Shown: positions 8,561-17,724 of the stretch, piece by piece | How positions within the stretch are numbered: position 1 is the stretch's first letter | Layout: each line of letters starts with the position of its first letter | Source of the DNA: Blautia sp. OF03-15BH | Lineage (GTDB): Bacteria > Bacillota > Clostridia > Lachnospirales > Lachnospiraceae | Direction: 5' to 3' | Assembly (NCBI RefSeq): GCF_003463065.1 | Contig: NZ_QSCM01000008.1 | Span: forward strand, 76,058 to 140,057 | Length of the DNA stretch: 64,000 nucleotides | Made by a program: the position numbers and the translations under genes | The notes under the pieces: generated by a model | Database searches by the model: none | Told to the model about the DNA's origin: nothing | What the model saw: only the letters and a program-made list of their open reading frames with translations

Positions 8561-8590
8561 GCAAGTAACAAAGCGGATTATGGATATCCG
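8561..8590. repeat. Dispersed intergenic repeat, copy 2
   Basis: This stretch starting GCAAGTAACAAAGCGGATT is related to 6641-6670 (24 of 30 identical) and is followed by CCTGGCGG, which also occurs in the palindrome's right arm. It lies in the 199-bp gap between pncB and the cation efflux gene. Confidence 0.5.
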
Positions 8591-8672
8591 CCTGGCGGCA
8601 GCCGTTTTTTAAAAAAACAACTGTACAGGAGCAGGTTTCTCAAAGCTTACAGAAATGTTGAAACTTGGCTGC

Positions 8673-9842
8673 TCAATAGGAAATAAAGTCTGTATCCACG
8701 GTGATGATACAGTGATAACGGGGATCCTTTGTTTTCAGAACCTCAATGACCTGATTTTTGATCAGCTCCGGATCCTTGACTTTATCCGGAATGACCAGGT
8801 CAAAAATCAGATTGATCTGATTTTTTCCGTCAATCATACGAAAATCGTGGAAAGAAAGTTCCGGATCGACGGTATGTACTGCTTCTGCAACCTGAGAACG
8901 GACAGAAAGGACACGTTTGTCATGTGTTTCGATAGGATCCATATGGATCACCAGAAGAATATTTAACTTCCGGCTGACTTCCCGCTCCGCTTTATCTATG
9001 ATCTCATGAGAGGCACGGATATCTGCGTCCTGAGGAACTTCTGCATGAATGGAAGCAATGCTCCTGCCGGGGCCGTAGTTGTGTACGATGAGATCGTGGG
9101 TTCCCATGATGCCGTCGTAACTTTCCACCAGATCGGTAATGGCCTGACAGGTTTCCGGATCACCGGGCGCACCGATCAGCGGAGAAAGCGTATCCCTGGC
9201 GATTCCGACACCGGCCCACATGACGATGGCGGCAACGATGATTCCGATAAAACCATCCACATTTAAATGGAAGAAGTGGAAGATCAGGATCGACAGGATC
9301 GTAACGGAAGTCGTGATCATATCTCCCATAGCGTCAGCAGCAGTAGCCATCATGATCTTGGAATTGATCTTTTTCCCGAGAGAAAGATTGAACCGGCTCA
9401 TCCAGAATTTTATTCCGATGGAAAGGATCAGGATCGCAACGGAAGGTGCATGGAAAGTCAGTTCCTCCGGATGAAGGATCTTTGCAAAAGAATCCTTGAA
9501 AAAACCAAAGCCGACATCTAGAACCAGGAAGGCAACGATGAGAGCAGCGATATACTCGATCCGCCCGTGACCAAAAGGATGATCCTTGTCAGCCGGTTTC
9601 TCCGCCATCTTGACGCCGACCAGACTGATAATAGAAGAACCGGCATCAGAGAAGTTGTTGAAGGCATCTGCCGTGACGGCTACGCTGTGGAGCAGGCTTC
9701 CTGAGATGAACTTCACTGCGAAGAGGAAGAGGTTACAGAAAATGCCCACGACCCCAGCCAGAATCCCATAAGCGGTCCGGACTTCCAGGTCCTCAGTGTC
9801 CTGGTAATTATGGACGAAATGCTTGACCAGAAAGTTAGTCAT
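8673..9842 (-). CDS. Cation diffusion facilitator family transporter
   Basis: This 389-residue inner-membrane antiporter exports divalent metals (Zn, Mn, Fe or Co/Ni). It shows the CDF pattern: TM2 site SVAVTADAFNNFSDAGSS (Asp and Asn/Asp ligands), a conserved DHPFGHGRIEYIAAL after TM2, and a TM5 site ATAADAMGDMITTS. A C-terminal cytoplasmic domain contains the dimerisation fold (HDLIVHNYGPG, ASIHAEVP). A second copy-like tail after residue 300 makes the protein longer than the ~300-residue standard. The start at 9842 has a GGGGGATA ribosome site. The leader (9868-9918) can form two hairpins. Metal specificity is not readable. Confidence 0.9.
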   Translation of the reverse strand: MTNFLVKHFVHNYQDTEDLEVRTAYGILAGVVGIFCNLFLFAVKFISGSLLHSVAVTADAFNNFSDAGSSIISLVGVKMAEKPADKDHPFGHGRIEYIAALIVAFLVLDVGFGFFKDSFAKILHPEELTFHAPSVAILILSIGIKFWMSRFNLSLGKKINSKIMMATAADAMGDMITTSVTILSILIFHFFHLNVDGFIGIIVAAIVMWAGVGIARDTLSPLIGAPGDPETCQAITDLVESYDGIMGTHDLIVHNYGPGRSIASIHAEVPQDADIRASHEIIDKAEREVSRKLNILLVIHMDPIETHDKRVLSVRSQVAEAVHTVDPELSFHDFRMIDGKNQINLIFDLVIPDKVKDPELIKNQVIEVLKTKDPRYHCIITVDTDFISY

Positions 9843-9867
9843 AAATATCCCCCTATATAATAATGAT

Positions 9868-9918
9868 GGGGGCAGAAAAAAACTGCCCCCGGAAAATGTC
9901 GGCGAGAGCAGACATTTT
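9868..9918 (-). promoter_or_regulatory. Two-hairpin 5' leader of the cation efflux gene
   Basis: GGGGGCAG/CTGCCCCC (9868-9890) and AAAATGTC/GACATTTT (9893-9918) are perfect stems in the untranslated leader. They could be a metal- or translation-sensing leader, but no known riboswitch consensus was recognised. The rest of the ~410-base gap to the tRNA is A/T-rich and shows no gene. Confidence 0.35.
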
Positions 9919-10165
9919 GATTTTGCTGTATCGCTTCCATTATACTCAGTGAACTAAGATTTGACCAGAGCAAAATAAAAGTTTTTTTGGATCAAGGGTT
10001 GGATCGGCCTCGGAAAAAACTTTTCTTTCGCATGTTTTTCATAAAAAGACATGAAAATCAGAAAAATTTTAAAATCACAAACACCGAAAAATGCCGGTTT
10101 TATGCGGGTTTCCGGGCATCGGAAAATAAATTGAAAAAATTTTTAAAAAAATTTCAAAAAAGGGG

Positions 10166-10194
10166 TTGACGAATCCGGAAACATCGTATATAAT
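10166..10194 (+). promoter_or_regulatory. Consensus promoter of tRNA-Gln
   Basis: TTGACG and TATAAT are separated by 17 bases. Runs of A and T just upstream look like an UP element, as at the second tRNA promoter at 42790. Confidence 0.85.
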
Positions 10195-10256
10195 TCATTG
10201 TGTTGTGAGGGACACGACAAAGCAACACAGAGAAGCAAAACAAAAACGTGTCACGA

Positions 10257-10328
10257 TGGGCTATCGCCAAACGGTAAGGCAACGGACTCTGACTCCGTCA
10301 TTTCAAGGTTCGAATCCTTGTAGCCCAG
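10257..10328 (+). tRNA. tRNA-Gln (anticodon CTG)
   Basis: A full cloverleaf can be drawn: acceptor TGGGCTA/TAGCCCA with discriminator G, and anticodon stem ACGGA/TCCGT with loop CTCTGAC giving CUG. The T arm contains GGTTCGAATCC. It is a single gene with its own promoter and terminator, apart from the main tRNA cluster, which has the UUG isoacceptor. CCA is not encoded. Confidence 0.95.
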
Positions 10329-10330
10329 TT

Positions 10331-10365
10331 AAGGATTGTCTTGAGAAAAGACAATCCTTTTTTTT
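10331..10365 (+). terminator. tRNA-Gln terminator
   Basis: AAGGATTGTCTT and AAGACAATCCTT pair around a short loop and are followed by eight T residues. Confidence 0.92.
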
Positions 10366-10385
10366 ATCTAGCAATGAGCCGGGCA

Positions 10386-10449
10386 CAGGAATAAAGAAAG
10401 AACCCGGAAGGGGAGCTTGCTCACATTCCGGGTTCTTTCTTTATTCCTG
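10386..10449. repeat. Perfect 24-bp inverted repeat
   Basis: The arms 10386-10409 and 10426-10449 are perfectly complementary around a 16-base loop (GGGGAGCTTGCTCACA, itself containing GAGC/GCTC). The arms include AAAGAAAGAACCCGGAA. It follows the tRNA terminator and lacks a T run after the stem, so it may be a second terminator or a small hairpin element. GC-rich stem-loops follow up to the thioesterase ribosome site. Confidence 0.8.
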
Positions 10450-10612
10450 TATGCGGCGAATGCCGCAAAGCGAAAAAGCGAAGCTTTTGAGCTTAAGCCC
10501 GCGGAGTAGTGAGAAACCACCCCCGGCCAGCCAAGGCGCCTGCGGCGCAGCCGCACAGCCCACCCGGGAATCCACCCACCCCCACCCTTGCACCAACAGG
10601 AGGAACCACATC

Positions 10613-11365
10613 ATGTATTCATTCACCAGCCGTATCCGCTTCAGCGAAGTAGACACCCATTTGAACCTTACTCTTGGTTCTGTTATCGATTATTTCCAGG
10701 ACTGCAGTACCTTTCACTCGGAAGCTGCAGGTATGAGCATCGCCCGCCTTAACGAAAAAAAGCGTGCCTGGCTTCTATCCTCCTGGCAGATCGTTCCGGT
10801 ACGTCTTCCAAAGCTTGGAGAAAAGGTGACTGTCAGTACCTGGCCCTATGCATTCAAGGGATTTTTCGGTTATCGAAATTTTACCATGACCGGAGAAGAT
10901 GGGGAGTGTCTGGTTTATGCCAATTCCATCTGGATTTATTTGGATACGGAAACAGGAAGACCGGTGAAGGTGGATGAGGAACAGAAAACGAGCTTTCCAT
11001 TAGAAGAAAAATTTCCAATGGAATATGCAGACCGGAAGATCTGCGTGCCCGAAGAAATGGAAGAACAGGAATCCTTCCAGGTGGCGAAGCACCATCTGGA
11101 TATCAACCATCACGTAAACAATGCCAGGTACATCAAAATGGCAGAGGAATATCTGCCGGAAGGCTTTGTGATAGAAGAAATGCAGGCAGAGTACAAAAAG
11201 GCAGCGATGCTTCATGATGTCATTGTTCCCCGAGTGGCCAGAGAGGATGGCCGTCTGACGGTGGCACTGACAGACGCAGGGGGAAGCCCCTACGCCGTGA
11301 TGGTTTTTCAGCCGAAAACAAAAGAGACACGGGTACAGGAGTACACCGGTGCCAAAACAGAATGA
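10613..11365 (+). CDS. Acyl-ACP thioesterase (hot-dog fold)
   Basis: This ~250-residue protein has a double hot-dog architecture. The first half contains RIRFSEVDTHLNLTLGSVID and a WLLSSWQIVPVRLPKLGEKV strand pair. The second has the typical HHLDINHHVNNARYIKM, with the Asn/His catalytic region. It releases free fatty acids from acyl carrier protein in the cytosol. The frame is open far upstream across the tRNA, but the ATG at 10613 with AGGAGG about 10 bases before it is clearly the start. It may share a transcript with the S1-domain gene 21 bp downstream. Confidence 0.88.
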   Translation: MYSFTSRIRFSEVDTHLNLTLGSVIDYFQDCSTFHSEAAGMSIARLNEKKRAWLLSSWQIVPVRLPKLGEKVTVSTWPYAFKGFFGYRNFTMTGEDGECLVYANSIWIYLDTETGRPVKVDEEQKTSFPLEEKFPMEYADRKICVPEEMEEQESFQVAKHHLDINHHVNNARYIKMAEEYLPEGFVIEEMQAEYKKAAMLHDVIVPRVAREDGRLTVALTDAGGSPYAVMVFQPKTKETRVQEYTGAKTE

Positions 11366-11386
11366 AAGAAATAAGAGGAGAGTAGT

Positions 11387-12220
11387 ATGTTAGAATTAGG
11401 AAAAAGACAGAGCCTGACAGTAGTCAAGACTGTGGATTTTGGGGTATATTTAAGCGAAGGAGAAGGAGCAGGGGAGGAAGTGCTCCTTCCGAAAAAAGAA
11501 GTTCCGGAGGGAACCAAAACAGGAGATGTATTGGAAGTCTTCTTATATAAAGATTCCAAAGACCGTCTCATTGCGACCAGAGAGGAAGCAGCGATCCAGC
11601 TTGGAGAGGTTGCTCTTCTGAAAGTGGCAGAGACAGGAAAGATCGGAGCCTTTCTTGACTGGGGACTGCGGAAGGATCTTCTCTTACCCTTCCGCGAGCA
11701 GACCAGAAAGGTAGAACCGGGAGATGAATGCCTGGTAGCGCTCTATATCGATAAGAGCAGCCGTCTGTGTGCGACGATGAAGGTTTACCATTATCTGAAA
11801 AAAGAATCTCCCTATGAAAAAGGAGATCATGTGACAGGACGGATCTATGAAATCAGCAATAATTTCGGCGCTTTTGTGGCTGTGGATGACTGTTATTCCG
11901 GTTTGATTCCGAAGAGAGAGGCGGCAGAACATTATCAGGTAGGTGAAGTGCTTCCCTTACGTGTCACTGCTGTAAAGGCGGACGGAAAACTGGATCTGAG
12001 TTCCAGAGAGCGGATCCCCGAGCAGATGAACCGGGATGCGGAAGAAGTTCTGCAAAAGCTGGATGAAAAAGGCGGTTTCTTCCCCTTTACGGATAAAGCG
12101 GATCCGGAGCTGATCAAAGAAGAACTGGGACTTACCAAAAATGCGTTTAAACGTGCGGTCGGCCGTCTTCTGAAGCAGCGAAAAATCGAGATTTCCGATG
12201 GAAAGATTATCAAGAAATAG
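11387..12220 (+). CDS. cvfB: S1 RNA-binding domain protein, CvfB family
   Basis: This 277-residue protein has three tandem S1-like modules: residues ~5-60 with VKTVDFGVYLSEGEG, ~65-130 with VAETGKIGAFLDWGL, and ~145-205 with GRIYEISNNFGAFVAVDD. A C-terminal winged-helix follows (KEELGLTKNAFKRAVGRLLK). This order and length match CvfB/YitL. CvfB binds RNA and affects virulence and haemolysin genes in Staphylococcus; its role here is unknown. It follows the thioesterase closely with an AGAGGAGAG ribosome site. Confidence 0.88.
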   Translation: MLELGKRQSLTVVKTVDFGVYLSEGEGAGEEVLLPKKEVPEGTKTGDVLEVFLYKDSKDRLIATREEAAIQLGEVALLKVAETGKIGAFLDWGLRKDLLLPFREQTRKVEPGDECLVALYIDKSSRLCATMKVYHYLKKESPYEKGDHVTGRIYEISNNFGAFVAVDDCYSGLIPKREAAEHYQVGEVLPLRVTAVKADGKLDLSSRERIPEQMNRDAEEVLQKLDEKGGFFPFTDKADPELIKEELGLTKNAFKRAVGRLLKQRKIEISDGKIIKK

Positions 12221-12342
12221 ATTGCTTTCTTTCTCTGAATGCTTTATAGTATAAACGGAACGGTTCAGAAACGGCTGTTCTGCCGGGGACTTCAGAAGCC
12301 CGGCGCATAGCGGTAAAAGTACTGAGCAAAGGAGGATTTTCG

Positions 12343-12576
12343 ATGAAAGTAGAAAATATCAGAGACATCAGTAAATTTTTTGAAGTGATCGATCAGTGTA
12401 CTGGTCGTGTGGAACTGGTAACCGGAGAAGGCGACCGTCTGAATTTGAAATCAAAGCTGTGTCAGTACGTTTCCATGGCAAATATTTTTTCAAATGGTGA
12501 GATCCCGGAGCTGGAACTCATTGCATATGAAAAAGAGGATATTGATCGTCTGGTACGTTTTATGATGGATAACTGA
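12343..12576 (+). CDS. Small uncharacterised protein (77 residues)
   Basis: The product has a strong ribosome site (AAAGGAGG) and an even composition, so it is likely real. It begins MKVENIRDISKFFEVIDQC and ends VRFMMDN, with no membrane segment or known motif. Homologues in related bacteria are, as far as recalled, labelled polyA polymerase without basis; nothing in this short sequence supports a nucleotidyltransferase. It has a 122-bp leader with TATAGTAT and stem-loops, and stands alone. Confidence 0.65.
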   Translation: MKVENIRDISKFFEVIDQCTGRVELVTGEGDRLNLKSKLCQYVSMANIFSNGEIPELELIAYEKEDIDRLVRFMMDN

Positions 12577-12658
12577 TTGTGTATGGATGTGAAAGCTGCC
12601 CCGATCTTTTCGCGGCAGCTTTTTTCCAAATAAAAGTATATGTTTAAGGAGAAGAAGA

Positions 12659-13255
12659 GTGGACTCGATAGACTATTATGAACGGCAGGGGAGCCAGTAT
12701 TTTGAAGAAACCATTGATCTTGATATGACAGAGCATCTGCAGAACTTTCTGGAACGGCTTCCGGAAAATGCGGAGGTTCTGGACCTGGGCTGCGGCTCGG
12801 GACGGGACAGCCGCTGTCTGGAGGAAGCAGGCTGCTATGTGACGCCGATGGACGGCTCACCGAAAATGTGCAGCCTGGCAGAAATCTACACCGATCTTGA
12901 AGTGCTCTGCCTGACCTTTGAAGAGATGGAATTTCAGGAGGTTTTTGATGGGATCTGGGCTTCCGCTTCGCTGCTTCATGTGGCCTCAAAAGATATGCCT
13001 CGTATTCTGAAAAAGGTTTACGATGCACTGAAGCCTGGAGGTGTTGCCTACATGTCCTTCCAGTACGGAGAGAGTGAAGAATACCGGAATGGGCGTTTTT
13101 TCTGTGATTATACGGAGAAAACCATGAAAAAACTGCTGCAGACAGAAAGTGATTTTGAAATTCTGGATATTTATCAGAGTGATGATGTCCGGGAAGGACG
13201 GCCGCGGTGGCTGAATGTACTTGTGAAAAAAGAAGGCGGGGAAGAGGATGACTAA
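12659..13255 (+). CDS. Class I SAM-dependent methyltransferase
   Basis: This 198-residue protein starts at a GTG with AAGGAG 8 bases upstream. It carries SAM motif I EVLDLGCGSGRDSRCLEEAG near residues 38-57 and motif II VTPMDGSPKMC. A post-motif region GIWASASLLHVA resembles the UbiE/Methyltransf_11 family. The acceptor is unknown. Its end overlaps the CAAX protease start by 8 bases, so the two are translationally coupled. Confidence 0.85.
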   Translation: MDSIDYYERQGSQYFEETIDLDMTEHLQNFLERLPENAEVLDLGCGSGRDSRCLEEAGCYVTPMDGSPKMCSLAEIYTDLEVLCLTFEEMEFQEVFDGIWASASLLHVASKDMPRILKKVYDALKPGGVAYMSFQYGESEEYRNGRFFCDYTEKTMKKLLQTESDFEILDIYQSDDVREGRPRWLNVLVKKEGGEEDD

Positions 13256-14156
13256 GAGTAAAAAAGCCAATGGACTGTTTCTTTTGATGACGGTCGGAAT
13301 CATCTGTTTCAATCTGTTCGGAAGAACGGTCACGGCAGAGCTTCCGGTCGGATTACGGTTGATCTCATCGGAGATTGTATATCTCATACCAGTGCTTCTT
13401 TGCCTTCTGGTCGGAAGGGATTCTCCGGGAAAGCTGATCCCGCATAAGGCTCCACGGCTCTCTACTCTGCTGATGACGGTTCTTTTTGTGCTCCTGCTGG
13501 AGCCGCTTGTGACTTGTCTGAATGCCTTTACCATGCTGTTTTCGCCAAACTATGTGCTGGAGACACAAAATGAGCTTACCTCGGTTTCCCTGACTTTGCA
13601 GCTTCTCTGCATTGCAGTAGTTCCGGCACTGGCGGAAGAATTTATGTTCCGTGGAGTGTTTGAAGGTTATTACCGGGAAAAGGGCATTCTTTCTGCCGCG
13701 CTTCTGAGCGGGCTGGTATTCGGGCTTTTTCATCTGAATTTTAATCAGTTCGGTTATGCTTTTGTGATCGGCATTGCGTTTGCTCTTCTTCTGGAAGGAA
13801 CAGGAAGCATCTTTTACGGAATGGCAGCCCATTTTCTCATCAATGGCTTCAGCGTTATCATTACTGCTTTATCCGATCAGATCCTTCCGCTGACCGGACA
13901 GGAAAGCATGGCAGCGGCAGCAGAAAGCATCACTGCAGAAGTAATGGTCAATACATTCTGTGTTTATGCGGTGCTGGCGGCAGTCACGACCTGCCTTGCA
14001 GGAGCTGTGTATATCTGGATTGTAAAACATTCCGGGCGGACGGCATATCTTGAGGAAAACTGGAAAAAACCAGGTGAGAAAAAACTTTCTCCTGTTTTTC
14101 TCCTTGGCGTGATCCTCTGTGTCGGTTTTATGGTCTGGAGAGATTTTATGAGATAA
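13248..14156 (+). CDS. CPBP-family intramembrane metalloprotease
   Basis: This 302-residue integral membrane protein has about eight hydrophobic segments. The Abi/CAAX signature is complete: EEFMFRGVFEGY (EExxxR) near residue 129, FGLFHLNFNQ (FxxxH) near 162, and HFLINGFSV (HxxxN) near 195. In bacteria these proteins process membrane peptides or give self-immunity to bacteriocins. It overlaps the preceding methyltransferase by 8 bases. No bacteriocin gene is visible nearby. Confidence 0.88.
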   Translation: MTKSKKANGLFLLMTVGIICFNLFGRTVTAELPVGLRLISSEIVYLIPVLLCLLVGRDSPGKLIPHKAPRLSTLLMTVLFVLLLEPLVTCLNAFTMLFSPNYVLETQNELTSVSLTLQLLCIAVVPALAEEFMFRGVFEGYYREKGILSAALLSGLVFGLFHLNFNQFGYAFVIGIAFALLLEGTGSIFYGMAAHFLINGFSVIITALSDQILPLTGQESMAAAAESITAEVMVNTFCVYAVLAAVTTCLAGAVYIWIVKHSGRTAYLEENWKKPGEKKLSPVFLLGVILCVGFMVWRDFMR

Positions 14157-14173
14157 ATACGAGGAGGTAAGGC

Positions 14174-17100
14174 TTGAAATTTTCACATTTGCACGTCCAT
14201 ACGGAGTACAGCCTCCTGGACGGCTCGAATAAGATAAAAGAATATGTTGCCAGGGTCAAGGAGCTGGGTATGGACAGCGCGGCTATCACAGACCATGGTG
14301 TGATGTATGGTGTCATTGACTTTTACCGGGCAGCCAAAGCGGCGGGGATCAACCCCGTCCTGGGCTGTGAGGTATACGTGGCACCTAATTCTCGTTTTGA
14401 CAGAGAAATCGGTAAGGACGAGGACCGGTATTATCATCTGGTTCTTCTGGCAGAAAATAACACCGGTTACAGCAATCTGATGAAGATCGTCTCGAAAGGC
14501 TTTGTAGAAGGTTTTTATTACAAACCAAGAGTAGATATGGACGTTCTGAACCGTTATCACGAGGGGATCATTGCCTTAAGTGCCTGCCTGGCAGGAGAAG
14601 TGCAGCGTTACCTGGTGCGGGGCATGTATGAAGAGGCCTGCAGGACGGCGAAGAAGTATGAGGCTGTTTTTGGAAAAGGGAATTTCTTCCTGGAGCTTCA
14701 GGATCATGGGATCCCGGAGCAGAAAATGGTCAATCCGCAGCTTCTACGGATGAGCAAAGAGCTGGGTATCGGCCTGGTAGCGACCAATGATGTCCATTAT
14801 ACCTACGCAGAGGATGCGGCAGCACATGATATCCTGCTTTGTCTGCAGACCGGAAAAAAACTGCAGGATGAGGACCGGATGCGCTACGAGGGCGGACAGT
14901 ATTATGTAAAATCGGCAGAGGAGATGGAGGCACTTTTTCCGTATGCAAAAGAAGCCCTGGAAAACACCTGGAAGATCGCGCAGCGCTGTCATGTGGAGAT
15001 CGAATTCGGCGTGACCAAGCTGCCGAAATTTGATGTTCCGAAAGACTATACTTCCTGGGAATATCTGAACAAACTCTGTCATGAGGGGCTGGTGAAGCAT
15101 TATGGAGATCCGTCACCGGAGCTTACCGAACGCCTGGATTATGAGCTTTCCGTCATTAAGACGATGGGATATGTGGATTACTTCCTCATTGTGTGGGATT
15201 TCATCCGTTATGCCCGTGATCATGACATCATGGTAGGACCCGGCCGTGGTTCTGCTGCAGGAAGCCTGGTGGCGTACTCTCTTGGTATCACAAAACTGGA
15301 TCCGATCCGTTATAATCTGCTGTTTGAACGTTTCCTGAATCCGGAACGAGTGTCCATGCCGGATATCGATGTGGATTTCTGCTTCGAACGGAGACAGGAA
15401 GTGATCGATTATGTCGTACGGAAATATGGAAAAGACCAGGTGGTACAGATCGTTACCTTCGGTACGCTGGCAGCCAGAGGCGTGATCCGGGATGTGGGCC
15501 GTGTCATGGATCTGCCCTATGCAAGAGTGGATTCCATTGCCAAAATGGTACCGAATGAACTGAACATCACCATTGATAAAGCGCTGAAAGGAAATTCCGA
15601 GTTTCAGGAGCTTTATAACAGCGATGAAGAGGTGAAAAACCTCATTGATATGGCAAAAAGGCTGGAGGGTCTTCCGAGACATACCTCCATGCACGCAGCA
15701 GGTGTGGTTATCAGTCAGAAGGCTGTGGATGAATACGTCCCCCTTTCCAGGGCAAACGACGGAACCATCATCACGCAGTTTACCATGACCACGCTGGAAG
15801 AACTGGGACTTCTGAAAATGGATTTCCTGGGGCTTCGGACACTGACGGTGATCCAGAACGCCCAGAAAGAAATCGAGCGTGAGACGGGTGTGGCCATCGA
15901 TATGGATGCCATTGACTACGATGATAAAAAAGTACTGGCCTCTCTTGGAACCGGTCATACGGACGGTGTATTCCAGCTGGAAAGTGCGGGAATGAAAAGC
16001 TTCATGAAGGAGCTGAAGCCGCAGAACCTGGAAGATGTCATCGCCGGCATCTCTCTTTACCGGCCGGGTCCCATGGATTTCATTCCCAAATATATTGAAG
16101 GAAAAAACAATCCTGGAGAGATCCATTACGACTGCCCGCAGCTGCAGCCGATCCTGGAACCTACATACGGATGTATCGTTTATCAGGAGCAGGTAATGCA
16201 GATCGTGCGTTCTCTGGGTGGATATACACTTGGACGAAGTGATCTGGTGCGCCGCGCCATGTCCAAGAAAAAAGCGGCCGTCATGGAGAAAGAGCGTCAG
16301 AATTTCGTTTATGGAAATAAGGAAGAAGGCGTGCCCGGCTGTATCTCCAACGGCATTCCGGAGAAGGTCGCCAATAAGATCTATGATGATATGATCGATT
16401 TTGCCAAATATGCGTTTAACAAGTCCCATGCGGCGGCTTATGCCGTGGTATCGTATCAGACGGCCTGGCTGAAGTATTATTACCCTATGGAATTTATGGC
16501 GGCCCTTATGACCTCTGTGATCGATAACCCGGGAAAGGTTTCCGAGTATATTTACACCTGCCGTCAGATGAAAATTCCAATCCTTCCGCCGGATGTCAAC
16601 ACCGGTGAAGTGGGCTTTTCCGTAGAAAAAGGCGGCATCCGCTATGGTCTTTCCGCGATCAAAAGCATTGGCCGTTCCTTTATCGAAGGACTCTTAAAAG
16701 AACGGCAGGAGAACGGTCCGTTCCAGTCCATCAAGGATTTCGTGGAACGGATGACGGGAAAAGATCTGAATAAACGCGTCATTGAAAACTTCATCAAGGC
16801 AGGGGCACTGGATGGCCTTGGAGCGACCAGGCGCCAGCTTATGATGATCTATGTCTCTCTCATGGATCAGGTGGCACAGGAACGGAAAAACAGTCTGTCC
16901 GGTCAGATGAGTCTCTTTGATTTTATGGGAGAAGAAGAGAAAAAAGAGTTTGAGGTCCGCCTGCCGGATGTAGGTGAATACGACAAAGAGGAAATGCTTT
17001 CCTTTGAAAAAGAAGTTCTGGGGATCTATATCAGCGGTCATCCGCTGGAAAAATATGAGACCATGTGGCGGAAAAACATTTCTGCCCTGACCAGTGATTT

Positions 17101-17656
17101 TCAGCTCAATGAAGAAACCAACAAGAGCCGGGTGGAGGATGAATCACGGCAGATCATTGGCGGTATGATCATAGCGAAGACCATTAAATATACGAGAAAC
17201 GGTAAAACGATGGCTTTTCTGACGCTGGAAGACCTGGTGGGAACGGTAGAGGTTGTTGTTTTTCCAAAGGATTATGAGAAATACAGAAATCTTCTGGAAG
17301 AAGAGAAAAAAGTCTTTATCAAAGGCCGTGTCAATGCAGAAGATGATAAGCCAAGCAAGCTGGTCTGTGAACGGGTCTGGGGCTTTGAGGAAGTGCCGAA
17401 AGAACTCTGGATCCAGTTTGCAACAATGGAGGATTTCAAAGCCAGAGAAAGGGAACTCTACGATATTTTACGGACCTCGGATGGAAAAGACCATGTAGTG
17501 ATCTATATCCGGTCACCGAAAGCGGTCAAAAGACTGGCAGGAAGCTGGGACATTCTGGTAACGGAGGCACTTTGCCGGAAAATAGAAGAAAATTTTGGCA
17601 AAGAGAATGTGAAAGTTGTGGAAAAGTCTATTGAAAAACTGGGAAAAATGAATTAA
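14174..17656 (+). CDS. dnaE: DNA polymerase III subunit alpha
   Basis: This 1160-residue replicative polymerase starts at a TTG with GAGGAGGT 7 bases before it. The N-terminal PHP domain opens with HLHVHTEYSLLDG. The catalytic aspartates lie in PDIDVDFCFERR (residues ~396-407), after GPGRGSAAGSLVAY. The finger/tower region contains TSMHAAGVVIS. A helix-hairpin-helix segment follows around 850, and an OB-fold starts near residue 997 (MIIAKTIKYTRNGKTMAFL). Full length and all catalytic residues are present. It lies 17 bp after the protease and 68 bp before pfkA. Confidence 0.97.
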   Translation: MKFSHLHVHTEYSLLDGSNKIKEYVARVKELGMDSAAITDHGVMYGVIDFYRAAKAAGINPVLGCEVYVAPNSRFDREIGKDEDRYYHLVLLAENNTGYSNLMKIVSKGFVEGFYYKPRVDMDVLNRYHEGIIALSACLAGEVQRYLVRGMYEEACRTAKKYEAVFGKGNFFLELQDHGIPEQKMVNPQLLRMSKELGIGLVATNDVHYTYAEDAAAHDILLCLQTGKKLQDEDRMRYEGGQYYVKSAEEMEALFPYAKEALENTWKIAQRCHVEIEFGVTKLPKFDVPKDYTSWEYLNKLCHEGLVKHYGDPSPELTERLDYELSVIKTMGYVDYFLIVWDFIRYARDHDIMVGPGRGSAAGSLVAYSLGITKLDPIRYNLLFERFLNPERVSMPDIDVDFCFERRQEVIDYVVRKYGKDQVVQIVTFGTLAARGVIRDVGRVMDLPYARVDSIAKMVPNELNITIDKALKGNSEFQELYNSDEEVKNLIDMAKRLEGLPRHTSMHAAGVVISQKAVDEYVPLSRANDGTIITQFTMTTLEELGLLKMDFLGLRTLTVIQNAQKEIERETGVAIDMDAIDYDDKKVLASLGTGHTDGVFQLESAGMKSFMKELKPQNLEDVIAGISLYRPGPMDFIPKYIEGKNNPGEIHYDCPQLQPILEPTYGCIVYQEQVMQIVRSLGGYTLGRSDLVRRAMSKKKAAVMEKERQNFVYGNKEEGVPGCISNGIPEKVANKIYDDMIDFAKYAFNKSHAAAYAVVSYQTAWLKYYYPMEFMAALMTSVIDNPGKVSEYIYTCRQMKIPILPPDVNTGEVGFSVEKGGIRYGLSAIKSIGRSFIEGLLKERQENGPFQSIKDFVERMTGKDLNKRVIENFIKAGALDGLGATRRQLMMIYVSLMDQVAQERKNSLSGQMSLFDFMGEEEKKEFEVRLPDVGEYDKEEMLSFEKEVLGIYISGHPLEKYETMWRKNISALTSDFQLNEETNKSRVEDESRQIIGGMIIAKTIKYTRNGKTMAFLTLEDLVGTVEVVVFPKDYEKYRNLLEEEKKVFIKGRVNAEDDKPSKLVCERVWGFEEVPKELWIQFATMEDFKARERELYDILRTSDGKDHVVIYIRSPKAVKRLAGSWDILVTEALCRKIEENFGKENVKVVEKSIEKLGKMN

Positions 17657-17724
17657 ACTTAATCGTGGATAAACAAAAAATGATAAAGAATAGAAAATAC
17701 CAATAATTTCTGGAGGGTAAAATC

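Noticed and set aside
9868..9918. Known NiCo or Mn riboswitch before the cation exporter
   Set aside because: The hairpins do not show the conserved sequences of those classes as I know them, so no named riboswitch is assigned.
10166..10612. N-terminal extension of the thioesterase frame across the tRNA gene
   Set aside because: The extension translates a promoter, a tRNA and two hairpins. A good ribosome site and the family start are at 10613.
15113..16429. 438-codon minus-strand frame within dnaE
   Set aside because: It lies entirely opposite conserved dnaE catalytic sequence and follows from that gene's codon bias.
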